This document shows positions 1 through 7,510 of a stretch of 11,567 nt of DNA, piece after piece (within the stretch, counting starts at the first letter, position 1; the number at the start of each line of letters is the position of its first letter). The DNA comes from Jatrophihabitans sp. (GTDB lineage: Bacteria > Actinomycetota > Actinomycetes > Mycobacteriales > Jatrophihabitantaceae): assembly GCA_025966255.1 (NCBI GenBank), contig JAOPVG010000008.1:1-11567 (forward strand), read 5' to 3'. Both the position numbers and the translations under genes were made by a program. A model generated the notes under the pieces. It ran no database searches. It was not told the DNA's origin and saw nothing but the letters and a program-made list of their open reading frames with translations.

Positions 1-1369
1 ACCCGACCAGCAGCTCCCCCGGCGATGCCGGTGTGAGTGAGCTTGAGGACGCCGCCGTCCCGGTCGCCGACGCGCCGACCGATCGATCGAGCGCATTGGT
101 AGTGGCGACACCGGAGAACTCGTCGACCTCGATCACCATCGACGCGGCCGCGCTGACGTGCGCGGTCACAGTAAGCGCCGCAGTCGCGGCGACGTTCGCG
201 GCGTACCACATCTCGCCGTCGGAGTTGTGGCTCGCGGTACTCCACGCGTTCACCTTGACCCAGCTGTTGCCGGCCGAATCGGTGATGGAGGTGAGGTGAT
301 TCGTCGCGCCCGTGTAGAGGCTCGCCGACAGCACCAGGAGATCGCCCGCCTTCGTAGCTGAAGGCAGCGAAGCGGCCAGTGTCGTCGAGGCGGCCGTCTC
401 GGTCCCGGCCGCGGACTGAACGAGGCTCGGGGTGGCCGAGCTCGCGGCCGTCACGGTCAGCCCCACCGAGGTCGAATGGGTCGCTGATCCCGCGCCGGTC
501 ACCACGATGGTGTAGCTGCCGCTGGTTGCCGACGCCGTCGTTGCGACGGTCATCGTGGACGCGTTACCCGACGTCACCGACGATGGCGAGAAACTCACAC
601 TCACCCCGGCCGGTGCACCGGACGCACTCAACGCGACCGCCTGCGGGTTGCCCGAGGTGGTCGCTACCCCGATCGACGATGTTGCCGACTGACCGGCCGT
701 GATCGTCAGGGACGAGGGCGAGGCGCTCATCGAGAAGTCATCGGGCGGTGGCGGCGGCCCGCCGACCGCGGCCTTGAACAGTGCCACCCCGGCCGACCAG
801 TACATCGTCGATGCGAAGCTCGCGGAGAAGGTCTGCGCCGCGGCTGATCCCAGCGCTCGCCAACCGGCCCGAACGCTCACGATCGATGGGCTCGTCGTCG
901 TCTGCTGCGCACCGGCGGTGTACCCCGGCGACGTCACCGACATCGCCTGAGCGTTCCCATGTCCCGCGACGAAGCCGATGGCGAGGTCATTGGTCGAGGT
1001 CGGGGTCGAGGCGCCCGATGCCGCGGCCTGGGACGTGCCGGCAGCGCCGATCGAGCCGTCGAGCGGGTTGCTGGCGGCCACGCCATTGAACTCCTGGACC
1101 TGCAACGCCACGACCGCGCCCGTTGTCACCGTGACCCGGGTCGCGGGCGCGGCGTTCGCCGCGTACCAGAGCTCGCCGTCGGAATTCTGGCCGGCCACGG
1201 CGTAGGCACCGGCCCTGAGCCACTGGTTCCCGGCGTCATCGGTCACCGCAGTGATCACTTTGGTAGCTCCGGTGTACACGCCCGCAGTGAGCACGAGCAG
1301 GTCCCCGCCGGCGCTCGGTCCGGACAGGACCACCGTGGTCGTGGACGAGCCCGCACTCTGCACGAGCGC
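1..1369 (-). repeat. Duplicated C-terminal domain of the purple acid phosphatase
   Basis: Two copies of a domain of about 200 residues are encoded at about 1369-767 (complete) and about 427-1 (cut by the window edge). Shared landmarks in order are LVQSA, GDLLVL, VYTGAT / LYTGAT, D-AGN-W, NSDGELWYAAN / NSDGEMWYAAN, EFNGVA / EFSGVA and NPLD / NALD. The spacer at about 739-449 encodes an Ig-like segment (residues 886-982) preceded by a Pro run (GGPPPPPDD). I recognise the type from large secreted actinomycete proteins but cannot assign a named family. It looks all-beta and is probably a binding or spacer module. Confidence 0.8.
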
Positions 1370-3394
1370 GGGGCCCGCCGATCCGGTCGGCGTCGTCACG
1401 GTCGCCGGATCGCTGGCCACGGACGGATTACCCGCCGTGTCGCGCGCAAGAACGGTGTAGCGGTAGGTCGTGGACGGTGCCACCGAGGTATCCGTGTACG
1501 TGGTCGCCGATGCGGCCGCGGTGCCGATCTTCACGCCGTCGCGTTGGATGTCGTAACCCGCAAGACCGTTGGGATCGCTCGACGCCGTCCAGGACAGGTT
1601 CACCGCGACGGCCGTGGGTGACCCGGTGAGTTGGGTGGGGGTGGTCGGCGGTGAGGTGTCGACCGTCCATTGCGCCACGGCCGGCGTCGGATCGGTGCCG
1701 GTCGACGTCGTCGCGACCACCGAGAACGAGTGGGGACCGTCGCCGACCGAGGCATACGTCGCCGGGCTGGTGCAGGCGGTGGCTGGGGCGCCGTCCAGAC
1801 TGCAGGCGAACGTGGCACCCGGTCGGGTGCTCCGAAAAGCGAAACTAGCGCTGTGAGAATTGACGAATCCCGCCGGAGCCGAGTCGATCACGGTGTCTGG
1901 CACGGCGCTGAACGAGTAGGTCTGCACGTCGAACGTGTTGCCGTTCTCATCGGTCGGCGCGACGGTCACGGTGGTTCCGGACACCGTGACCTTGAGGAAG
2001 TGGAAGACGCTGGCGGCCGAGGTCGGCGCCGAAGCCGCGCCGCACGCGGTCCCGACCAGTTTCGTCGGCGACCAGCCGATGCCGTACGCGTCGTAGGCAT
2101 GGCACGGTCCGATCGGTTGGAGGGTCGCGCCGCCACCACCGGTGACGTAGGTGATCGGCATTCCGGGCCCGCTGGACCGGTTGCGCTCGTACACGTGGGT
2201 ATGCCCGTTGAACTCGATGTTCACGCCGTACTGCCCGAGCAGCCCTTCGAGGCCCTGTGGACCCTGCAGGAACGTGTCGGAACTCTGATTCGGGTTGTCC
2301 GCGTACATCGGATAGTGCGAGAAGGCGAACTTCAGTGCGCTCGGGTGGGTCTGCAGGTCGTGCAGCAGCCAGTCGTACTCCGGCGTGCCGGGCCGGAAGT
2401 GGGCGGCCGCATCGTTGGCATAGGGCGAGGCGGTGCCGCCGTTGGTGTCCCCCCACGCCGAGTCCAGCACGTAGAACCGCGCCGGGCCGGCATCGAAGGC
2501 ATACCACTCGCTGCCGTAGTTGGCCGACGCCGAGCCGTTGACGCAGCAGTAGGTGTCGTTCTGGTACCGCCCGCCGGAGGCCGCGACGGCCTGGTCCTGC
2601 GTCCACGTCGTGATGTCGGTGTGGGTGGTACCGCTGAGGCCATGATTGCCCGCTGTGGTGAAGATCGGGATCGTGCTCCCCGCAGCCGTCCAGAACGAGG
2701 GCCCGAAGATCGCGCTCGTGCCGGCGCCCGTCTGGTGAAGATCTCCGTAGTTGATCTGGCTGCCGCTGGTATACCCGTTGTCGCCGACCGTCACGGCGAA
2801 CCGAGCGCCACTCGCGGCAACCTGGGCGAACAGGTTCTTCTGATCGACGCTGTTACCGGTGGAGTCGACCTGGCCCCAGTCGCCGAAGACGTCGAAGGAG
2901 TAGCTGGCGGGATCCCCGGCCGGGACCTGACTCCGGAACTGGGGGGCCGTGTCCGCGCCGAGCAGGTCGATGCCGCCGAGGAACGGGCGGTAGCAATACG
3001 TGCCCTGGGCCGGCAGCGTCAGCCCGGACGTCCACTGGTACTCGGCGACCGAACCGACGGTGACGGACAGCCGCGTCGGCGTCGCGGTGTTGGCCAGACT
3101 GCAGCTCCCCCCGGTGACCGGCCCCCACTTGAGCGTGGCCTGGCTGCCCGAGCGATCCGTAGCCCAGTTCACGTTGACGTGGCTGGCGACGAGGTCGGTG
3201 AGGTACGGCGCGCGGGTCAGCGCGACATTCCACGCCGCCGGCACCTGAGCGCCGACCGGTGTCGACGTGAACGCGAGGACCAGAACAAGGACGACCAGGC
3301 TGCCGACCGATCCGGCCCAGCGCGCCCGACGCTCCAACCGAACGATCCCCAGCAACTTCGCGGTCCGGCCGAGTGTTCGTTGTGTAGTACCCAT
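1..3394 (-). CDS. Secreted purple acid phosphatase-like metallophosphoesterase with Ig-like, Fn3 and repeat domains (3' end outside window)
   Basis: The frame is open from the ATG at 3394 to the left edge: 1131 codons are visible and the C-terminus is missing. A signal peptide covers residues 1-50 (hydrophobic core about 30-43, likely cleavage after PVGA). Residues 55-155 resemble the Fn3-like N-terminal domain of purple acid phosphatases (APYLTDLVASHVNVNW). The catalytic domain, about 165-480, shows all seven ligand positions expected for a dinuclear purple acid phosphatase centre: D172 (FGDWGQ), D205 and Y208 (GDNGY), N250 (GNHG), H360 (SHYP), H398 and H400 (GHTHVYER). GNHG replaces the usual GNHE, but that Glu is not a ligand. 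An Ig-like domain (about 498-579) and an Fn3 domain (about 582-668) follow, then two copies of an unassigned domain (676-876 and 990 onward) around an Ig-like spacer (886-982). The expected role is hydrolysis of phosphate esters outside the cell; the tail probably binds wall or glycan. An in-frame ATG at 3409 is the alternative start. At 3394 a GGGGG run lies 8 bases upstream. Confidence 0.9.
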   Translation of the reverse strand, partial: MGTTQRTLGRTAKLLGIVRLERRARWAGSVGSLVVLVLVLAFTSTPVGAQVPAAWNVALTRAPYLTDLVASHVNVNWATDRSGSQATLKWGPVTGGSCSLANTATPTRLSVTVGSVAEYQWTSGLTLPAQGTYCYRPFLGGIDLLGADTAPQFRSQVPAGDPASYSFDVFGDWGQVDSTGNSVDQKNLFAQVAASGARFAVTVGDNGYTSGSQINYGDLHQTGAGTSAIFGPSFWTAAGSTIPIFTTAGNHGLSGTTHTDITTWTQDQAVAASGGRYQNDTYCCVNGSASANYGSEWYAFDAGPARFYVLDSAWGDTNGGTASPYANDAAAHFRPGTPEYDWLLHDLQTHPSALKFAFSHYPMYADNPNQSSDTFLQGPQGLEGLLGQYGVNIEFNGHTHVYERNRSSGPGMPITYVTGGGGATLQPIGPCHAYDAYGIGWSPTKLVGTACGAASAPTSAASVFHFLKVTVSGTTVTVAPTDENGNTFDVQTYSFSAVPDTVIDSAPAGFVNSHSASFAFRSTRPGATFACSLDGAPATACTSPATYASVGDGPHSFSVVATTSTGTDPTPAVAQWTVDTSPPTTPTQLTGSPTAVAVNLSWTASSDPNGLAGYDIQRDGVKIGTAAASATTYTDTSVAPSTTYRYTVLARDTAGNPSVASDPATVTTPTGSAGPALVQSAGSSTTTVVLSGPSAGGDLLVLTAGVYTGATKVITAVTDDAGNQWLRAGAYAVAGQNSDGELWYAANAAPATRVTVTTGAVVALQVQEFNGVAASNPLDGSIGAAGTSQAAASGASTPTSTNDLAIGFVAGHGNAQAMSVTSPGYTAGAQQTTTSPSIVSVRAGWRALGSAAAQTFSASFASTMYWSAGVALFKAAVGGPPPPPDDFSMSASPSSLTITAGQSATSSIGVATTSGNPQAVALSASGAPAGVSVSFSPSSVTSGNASTMTVATTASATSGSYTIVVTGAGSATHSTSVGLTVTAASSATPSLVQSAAGTETAASTTLAASLPSATKAGDLLVLSASLYTGATNHLTSITDSAGNSWVKVNAWSTASHNSDGEMWYAANVAATAALTVTAHVSAAASMVIEVDEFSGVATTNALDRSVGASATGTAASSSSLTPASPGELLVG

Positions 3395-3407
3395 TCCTGT
3401 CGCCCCC

Positions 3408-3434
3408 ATTATGGATGGTCTTGCCGTTCGTCAA
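3408..3434 (-). promoter_or_regulatory. Possible promoter in front of the purple acid phosphatase gene
   Basis: In the gap after the GH99-like gene, the minus strand reads TTGACG (3434-3429), 15 bases, then CATAAT (3413-3408). Each hexamer is one mismatch from the housekeeping consensus, but the spacer is shorter than the usual 16-18. Transcription would start close to the ATG at 3394, giving a very short leader. This is the only clear inter-gene gap in the window and is AT-richer than its surroundings. The phosphatase could still be read from the upstream operon, as no terminator hairpin is visible here. Confidence 0.3.
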
Positions 3435-3435
3435 A

Positions 3436-4623
3436 TCACCCGACGAAGCTGTGCCGGCCGCGCGCCCGTCGACGGCCGAGCCACGTCAAGATCACGATTC
3501 CGAGACACGTGACCACGCTCAAGGTGACCGCGGCCTTCAGGCCGGACCAATCGATCAGCGCCGACGCCGTGCGCGGCGCGATCACCTTCGACCGCGCCCC
3601 GCCGGCGTCGAGGCGTTTGAGGTAGTCGCGCAGCACGGTCAGCTCCTGAGAGCCGTACCGTCGGCCGGGCTCGATGTAGGTGTTCTCGGACCATTCGTTC
3701 CAGCTGATCACCCCGATGGCGCTCGGCGCGCTGGCGTAGGCGTCGTCCAAGCTGCGTACCAGAGTGGTCCCGCCCGCGCGCGCGATCACCCGGGTGTGGC
3801 TGAGTGAGCGCCCGTCGAATCCGGCCGCGGCCGGGGCGATCCAGATGCCATGGTGGGCGCGCACTGCTGCCCCCATCGCTCGAAGCTTCGCGACGGTTGC
3901 CGGCGAGGCTGGGTTCGCCGACGACCAGTAGTAGGCCTCGCCGTCGACGATTCCGGCGACTCGCTCGTAGCCGGCGACGCTCTTTGCGGCGGACAGCAGG
4001 GCGGCCCGGCGGCCCAGTGCCTTGCGGACCGCCGCTACGTCGGCGAGGGAGTAGAGGTCGGTTCCGGTCCAGATGATCACGGGTCGTCCGAAGCGCGTCG
4101 ACCGCAGCCCGTTACCCCAGTGGTCGACGAGGTAGAGCATGTCCTTCTTCACGGTCGTGACGGGTAGCGGCTTGCGCGCGAAGTCGAGCGCCTCGTAAAC
4201 GACGCCCAGGTCGAGTCGTTCGCTGTGGGCAACGTTGATCAGGAGGTCCAGGCGGCGGTTGAGGGCCGGAGTGGACTTCCATGACGTCAGGAATCCGTTG
4301 ATGCCGGCCCCTTTGGCCATCCGGACCTGATCGCGCAGCACGTGCGGGTCGTCGCTGCTGTAGCCGCCGATGAGGGGCACGTCCAGTTTCGCCCGCCGCC
4401 AGGACGAGGGGTTGAACCACTGGTAGAAGTACGCGTACACCGGCGTCGACTGCGCAGCAGTCGTAGTCGACTGTCCGCTCGTCGTCGGCTGACCACCGGG
4501 ACCACTACTGCTCGAAGGCGCGGCCTGCGTCGACAGCGGCGCCGCCAGCAGGACGCCCACCACGGCCGCGACTGCGGCCACGACGCTGGTGGCGTGGGCG
4601 CGCCTCCGATGACCGGAACTCAT
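3436..4623 (-). CDS. Membrane-anchored GH99/WbsX-like glycoside hydrolase
   Basis: This 395-residue protein has an N-terminal signal peptide (hydrophobic 12-34), a Ser/Thr/Gly-rich linker (36-60) and a TIM-barrel-type domain at about 61-340. It ends in one transmembrane segment (about 361-382) followed by a basic tail (GRRRARGRHSFVG). Family signatures are YAYFYQWF (63-70), GGYSSDDPHVL (86-96), GINGFLTSWKS (107-117) and ISWNEWSENTYIEP (306-319). In GH99 endo-alpha-mannosidases and mannanases the two key carboxylates lie in an N-E-x-x-E motif, matched here by E310 and E313. The fold and likely catalytic site are therefore supported; substrate (alpha-mannan or another surface glycan) is inference, and the WbsX-like group in polysaccharide clusters is the alternative. 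The ATG overlaps the stop of the preceding gene (ATGA, 4620-4623) and has no obvious Shine-Dalgarno sequence, so translation is probably coupled. Confidence 0.85.
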   Translation of the reverse strand: MSSGHRRRAHATSVVAAVAAVVGVLLAAPLSTQAAPSSSSGPGGQPTTSGQSTTTAAQSTPVYAYFYQWFNPSSWRRAKLDVPLIGGYSSDDPHVLRDQVRMAKGAGINGFLTSWKSTPALNRRLDLLINVAHSERLDLGVVYEALDFARKPLPVTTVKKDMLYLVDHWGNGLRSTRFGRPVIIWTGTDLYSLADVAAVRKALGRRAALLSAAKSVAGYERVAGIVDGEAYYWSSANPASPATVAKLRAMGAAVRAHHGIWIAPAAAGFDGRSLSHTRVIARAGGTTLVRSLDDAYASAPSAIGVISWNEWSENTYIEPGRRYGSQELTVLRDYLKRLDAGGARSKVIAPRTASALIDWSGLKAAVTLSVVTCLGIVILTWLGRRRARGRHSFVG

Positions 4624-6158
4624 CGGGCACCGCGCGAGACATGGCTCCGGCTCCGCCGGCGCCCGATGTAACGACCGGACAGGACGGCGGCCAGGGTCAA
4701 CGCCAGCCCAACGATCGCGATGACGATGACATCCAGCGTCGTGATCACGTGGACGTCGAGCACGTCATCGCGGGACACCAACATCGTCGACCGCGAGCCC
4801 AACGCGGCCCGATCGATCGACAGGTCGTAGAACCCGCGCACCATTGAGTCCATCACGGTCGGTGCTCCCGTGCCGATCAGCACCGGGTACCTCGTGCCGT
4901 TGGGGCGCGTCACCACCGCGTGGGAGGCGATCCGGTTGCCGAACAGCGCGTCATGCGCCGTCACGGTGATGTCGAATACGGACAGCTTGATCACCCAGGT
5001 GCTCGACATCGGATCGAACCGCTGCTTGCCGGCGAACACCGCGTCGCTGCCGTCCAGGACGACCGATGACACCGCGTAGGTGATCTTCCTCGGCTGCCAC
5101 ACGGCGTTGACCTGCGTGGCGACGCCGGCGAGGAGGGACACCGGTGTCCGCACCTGCACACCAGCCACGATGACTGAGTGGCCATGGCCCTGGAGGCGCA
5201 CGGAATTGATCCGCTGCGCAGCGACGGTCTGCCCGGACAGATCGGTGAACCGCAACGACACCGACCGATGGGTGGACAGCGCAACGAGCAACCGTCGATG
5301 GCCGATCGCCCCCGGCTTGCGTTTGGTCACCCTGAGCACCGAGACGGTCAGCGGGCCGGCCGTGGGCGTGTCCAGAGTGAGCCGGCGATCGACCGAGTTG
5401 AGGTCACCGATCGGCGCCTGCGCCGTTCCGTCGCTCCCGGTGGTGATGCTCGCTCCCTCGAGCAGGAACACGACGCCCGGGGTAGCCGGCACGGTAGCGA
5501 TCTCGACCGTGCCGTTCATCGTCTGCAGCGCCACGTCCCACGTCGACGAGGAGGCGGGGTCGAAGTGCGCTGTCGCCGCCGTCAAGGCGACGCCCGGACC
5601 GGCGCTGATTCGATCCACCGACCATGTCACGCGTTGCGGCGTGAGCACGCCGTGTTGCAGCGCCGTGCGCAGCGACAACAGCGACAGCTGACCGGTCTTC
5701 TGCGGATCCACCTTGATCACCTGGCCCGTGGTCGAATGCAGACGCACGGCGCGGACGAACGACGGCGAGTAGCCGGTCTTCCCGGGGCTGATCCGAAGCC
5801 GCACCGACGAGATGACGTTCAAACCGACCGACACGCTGCTCTGGTGCGGGGCGGTGTGCGGTGCGGTCTGGATCTTGCTCAGCGTGACGGTCGTCGACGG
5901 GCCGACCTGCTGCCCGGCGACGTGCACCTGCTGGGCCACGCCGTTGAGATTGCCGACCTGAAGGGACGCGGTCCCGTCGTTGCCGGTGACCACCGTCGCC
6001 GACCCGACGGCGATGCGGACCCCGGCCGTCGCCGGGACGGTCCGCAGCAGCACCGAGCCGTCAGTGCCCGCCTGGGCGGCGACCGGATCACCGGCCGCGG
6101 CGGCGAGGATCAGGCCGGCGGCCAGTAGGCCGCAGCGCCGGCGCATCGACGACATCAC
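4620..6158 (-). CDS. Exported, membrane-anchored protein with a two-fold domain repeat; function unknown
   Basis: I do not recognise this 512-residue protein. It has a signal peptide (basic residues 6-8, hydrophobic 10-22, likely cleavage near VAAQA), an extracellular part at about 30-470, one transmembrane segment (about 472-494) and an Arg-rich tail (GRRRSRSHVSRGAR). The outer part holds two similar halves, about 35-212 and 217-396. Each begins with a short beta module (TVPATAGVRI / TVPATPGVVF, then TGNDGTA / TGSDGTA and NLNGV / DLNSV), passes through AVRL / SVRL, and ends in FDPASSSTW / FDPMSSTW. Residues 398-449 look like a further beta domain (TVTAHDALFGNRI, RPNGTRYP, GFYDLSID). No catalytic motif is visible, so a binding or scaffold role is likely. 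The GTG at 6158 overlaps the upstream stop (GTGA); an ATG at 6155 is the alternative. Confidence 0.85.
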   Translation of the reverse strand: MMSSMRRRCGLLAAGLILAAAAGDPVAAQAGTDGSVLLRTVPATAGVRIAVGSATVVTGNDGTASLQVGNLNGVAQQVHVAGQQVGPSTTVTLSKIQTAPHTAPHQSSVSVGLNVISSVRLRISPGKTGYSPSFVRAVRLHSTTGQVIKVDPQKTGQLSLLSLRTALQHGVLTPQRVTWSVDRISAGPGVALTAATAHFDPASSSTWDVALQTMNGTVEIATVPATPGVVFLLEGASITTGSDGTAQAPIGDLNSVDRRLTLDTPTAGPLTVSVLRVTKRKPGAIGHRRLLVALSTHRSVSLRFTDLSGQTVAAQRINSVRLQGHGHSVIVAGVQVRTPVSLLAGVATQVNAVWQPRKITYAVSSVVLDGSDAVFAGKQRFDPMSSTWVIKLSVFDITVTAHDALFGNRIASHAVVTRPNGTRYPVLIGTGAPTVMDSMVRGFYDLSIDRAALGSRSTMLVSRDDVLDVHVITTLDVIVIAIVGLALTLAAVLSGRYIGRRRSRSHVSRGAR

Positions 6159-7510
6159 GGGTTCGTCCCTTCCAGGCCCAGCCTGCGGCCGCGGCCTTGG
6201 AAGGCCCAGCCGATCGCCAGGGCCGCGACCGCCGCGGCGACCCCGTAGCCGAGGTAGAGCGTGATGCTGCTCGGCTGCGCCACACTCGATCCATGCGGCG
6301 CGACATCGACGAGCACCGGCTGACTCGGCGGCTGCCGGAAGTCGAGGGCCGCGGCGAGGTTCCCGGCGTCACGGTCACGGCTCGTGAGTGGTGCCAGATG
6401 CCAGTTGCCCTCGATGAACTTCAGCACCGCTGAAGCGTCAAGGGTCGTGTGGTTCGTGGTGTGGGGAGTCGCGTACGGGCTGATCACCATCGCCGGCACC
6501 CGCATTCCCAGCCGGGCGCCCTTCACGACCGGTGGTCCGAAGTGGTCGTACCACCCACCCGCGCTGTCGTAGTCGAGGACGAACGCGGAAACGGGCCACG
6601 CCGAGCTGGAGATCAACGCGTTGACAACGGTCGTGATCGGATTCTCGCCCGATCCGGTCGTGGTCGGCAACCGTTCGGTCGACGACGTGCTCACGACGTA
6701 GGACACGGCCGGCAGCCGGCCCTGGGCCAGGTCGGAGAAGTACTGCCTCATGTCAACGATGTGGCCGCTCAGTGCGGGATTGCGGGTAAAGCGCGGCATC
6801 GCCAGCAGCGGTACGCGGGCGATCTGGCCGCCGGCGCGCGCCTTGGCCGACGCCGTCTTGATGGTGAGCGCCGGTTCGTAGTTCTGGACATAGATCCGCC
6901 ACGAGATCCCCGCGGCCTGGAGTCGATCGAAGATCACGGGCATCGAGGCCCAGCCGGCCGCCGGGACCGATCCGACATCACCTTTGGTCTGGGCGGCAAT
7001 CCCGAAGAGCCGGTTCGGGATCGTGCCACCGGGTACGGAGGCGAACCACCGATCGAAGAGCACGGCTCGGTCGGCGAGCGCAGTCAGGGCCGGTACGTCC
7101 TCCGGCCGGTAGTAACCCATGGCCGCGGCCGATGCCGCCTGCAGGCCACGCTGGGCTCGGGCGAAGCCGTCCATCCGGCCGCCGTCGACCGCGATGGCTT
7201 CGGCGGCAGCGCTCATCCGCAACCGGACCTGCGATTGGTGTTTGTCGATCGCGAACGGAGCGATGCAGGGCTTGCCCTTGTCCGCGGCCGGTACACAGGC
7301 CTTGGCCGGGATGCCGTCGACGCCCGGTCGGGTGCCGAAATAGTTGTCGAAGCTGTGCTGGTCCTGGGTCATCACGACGAGGTGCTGAATCGGCGTCGAT
7401 GGTGCATGACCCGACGATCCCGGCGCGGTCGCAGTTGCCGAGGCCGCGGTGCCGGGCGCCACGACCGCGGCGATGACGGCAGCGACCAGCAGGTACCCGC
7501 GCCTGATCAC
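6155..7510 (-). CDS. Membrane-anchored phosphoesterase (acid phosphatase/phospholipase C family) with altered metal-site residues
   Basis: This 451-residue protein has a signal peptide (RRGYLLVAAVIAAVV), a phosphoesterase-family domain at about 40-395, a transmembrane segment (about 416-437) and a basic tail (GRGRRLGLEG). Family landmarks are IQHLVVMTQDQHSFDNYFG (41-59), PGVDGIP, SVPGGTIPNR (158-167), ISWRIYVQNYEP (202-213), LPAVSYVV, DSAGGWYDHFGPP (315-327), RVPAMVISPYA, and TTLDASAVLKFIEGNW followed by LTSRDRD. Family members normally carry Q-E-N-[RH]-S-F-D and D-[ED]-x-G-G-x-Y-D-H. Here E-N has become D50-Q51, and the second acidic residue is S316, while D315 and the putative nucleophile region (T163) remain. 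Activity may be changed or lost. The start is the GTG at 7510: it overlaps the upstream stop (GTGA), has AGGTGA (7520-7515) before it, and leads straight into the signal peptide. The open frame continues upstream to 7861, but that extension is the out-of-frame shadow of the GT39 gene. Confidence 0.88.
   Translation of the reverse strand: MIRRGYLLVAAVIAAVVAPGTAASATATAPGSSGHAPSTPIQHLVVMTQDQHSFDNYFGTRPGVDGIPAKACVPAADKGKPCIAPFAIDKHQSQVRLRMSAAAEAIAVDGGRMDGFARAQRGLQAASAAAMGYYRPEDVPALTALADRAVLFDRWFASVPGGTIPNRLFGIAAQTKGDVGSVPAAGWASMPVIFDRLQAAGISWRIYVQNYEPALTIKTASAKARAGGQIARVPLLAMPRFTRNPALSGHIVDMRQYFSDLAQGRLPAVSYVVSTSSTERLPTTTGSGENPITTVVNALISSSAWPVSAFVLDYDSAGGWYDHFGPPVVKGARLGMRVPAMVISPYATPHTTNHTTLDASAVLKFIEGNWHLAPLTSRDRDAGNLAAALDFRQPPSQPVLVDVAPHGSSVAQPSSITLYLGYGVAAAVAALAIGWAFQGRGRRLGLEGTNP
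6166..6173 (-). promoter_or_regulatory. Ribosome binding site for the two-fold repeat protein gene
   Basis: The minus strand reads GGAAGGGA, 7 bases before the GTG at 6158 and 10 bases before the in-frame ATG at 6155. The spacing slightly favours GTG. The site lies inside the end of the phosphoesterase gene, which fits coupled translation. Confidence 0.6.

Noticed and set aside
2853..3434. A 193-codon minus-strand frame beginning upstream of the purple acid phosphatase start
   Set aside because: It is one base out of frame with the phosphatase, has Arg/Gly/His-rich composition, and overlaps the signal peptide and N-terminal domain of the real gene.
1670..3625. A 651-codon open frame on the plus strand
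   Set aside because: It is antisense to the purple acid phosphatase catalytic domain and crosses into the GH99-like gene; the product is Arg-rich and has no recognisable motif.
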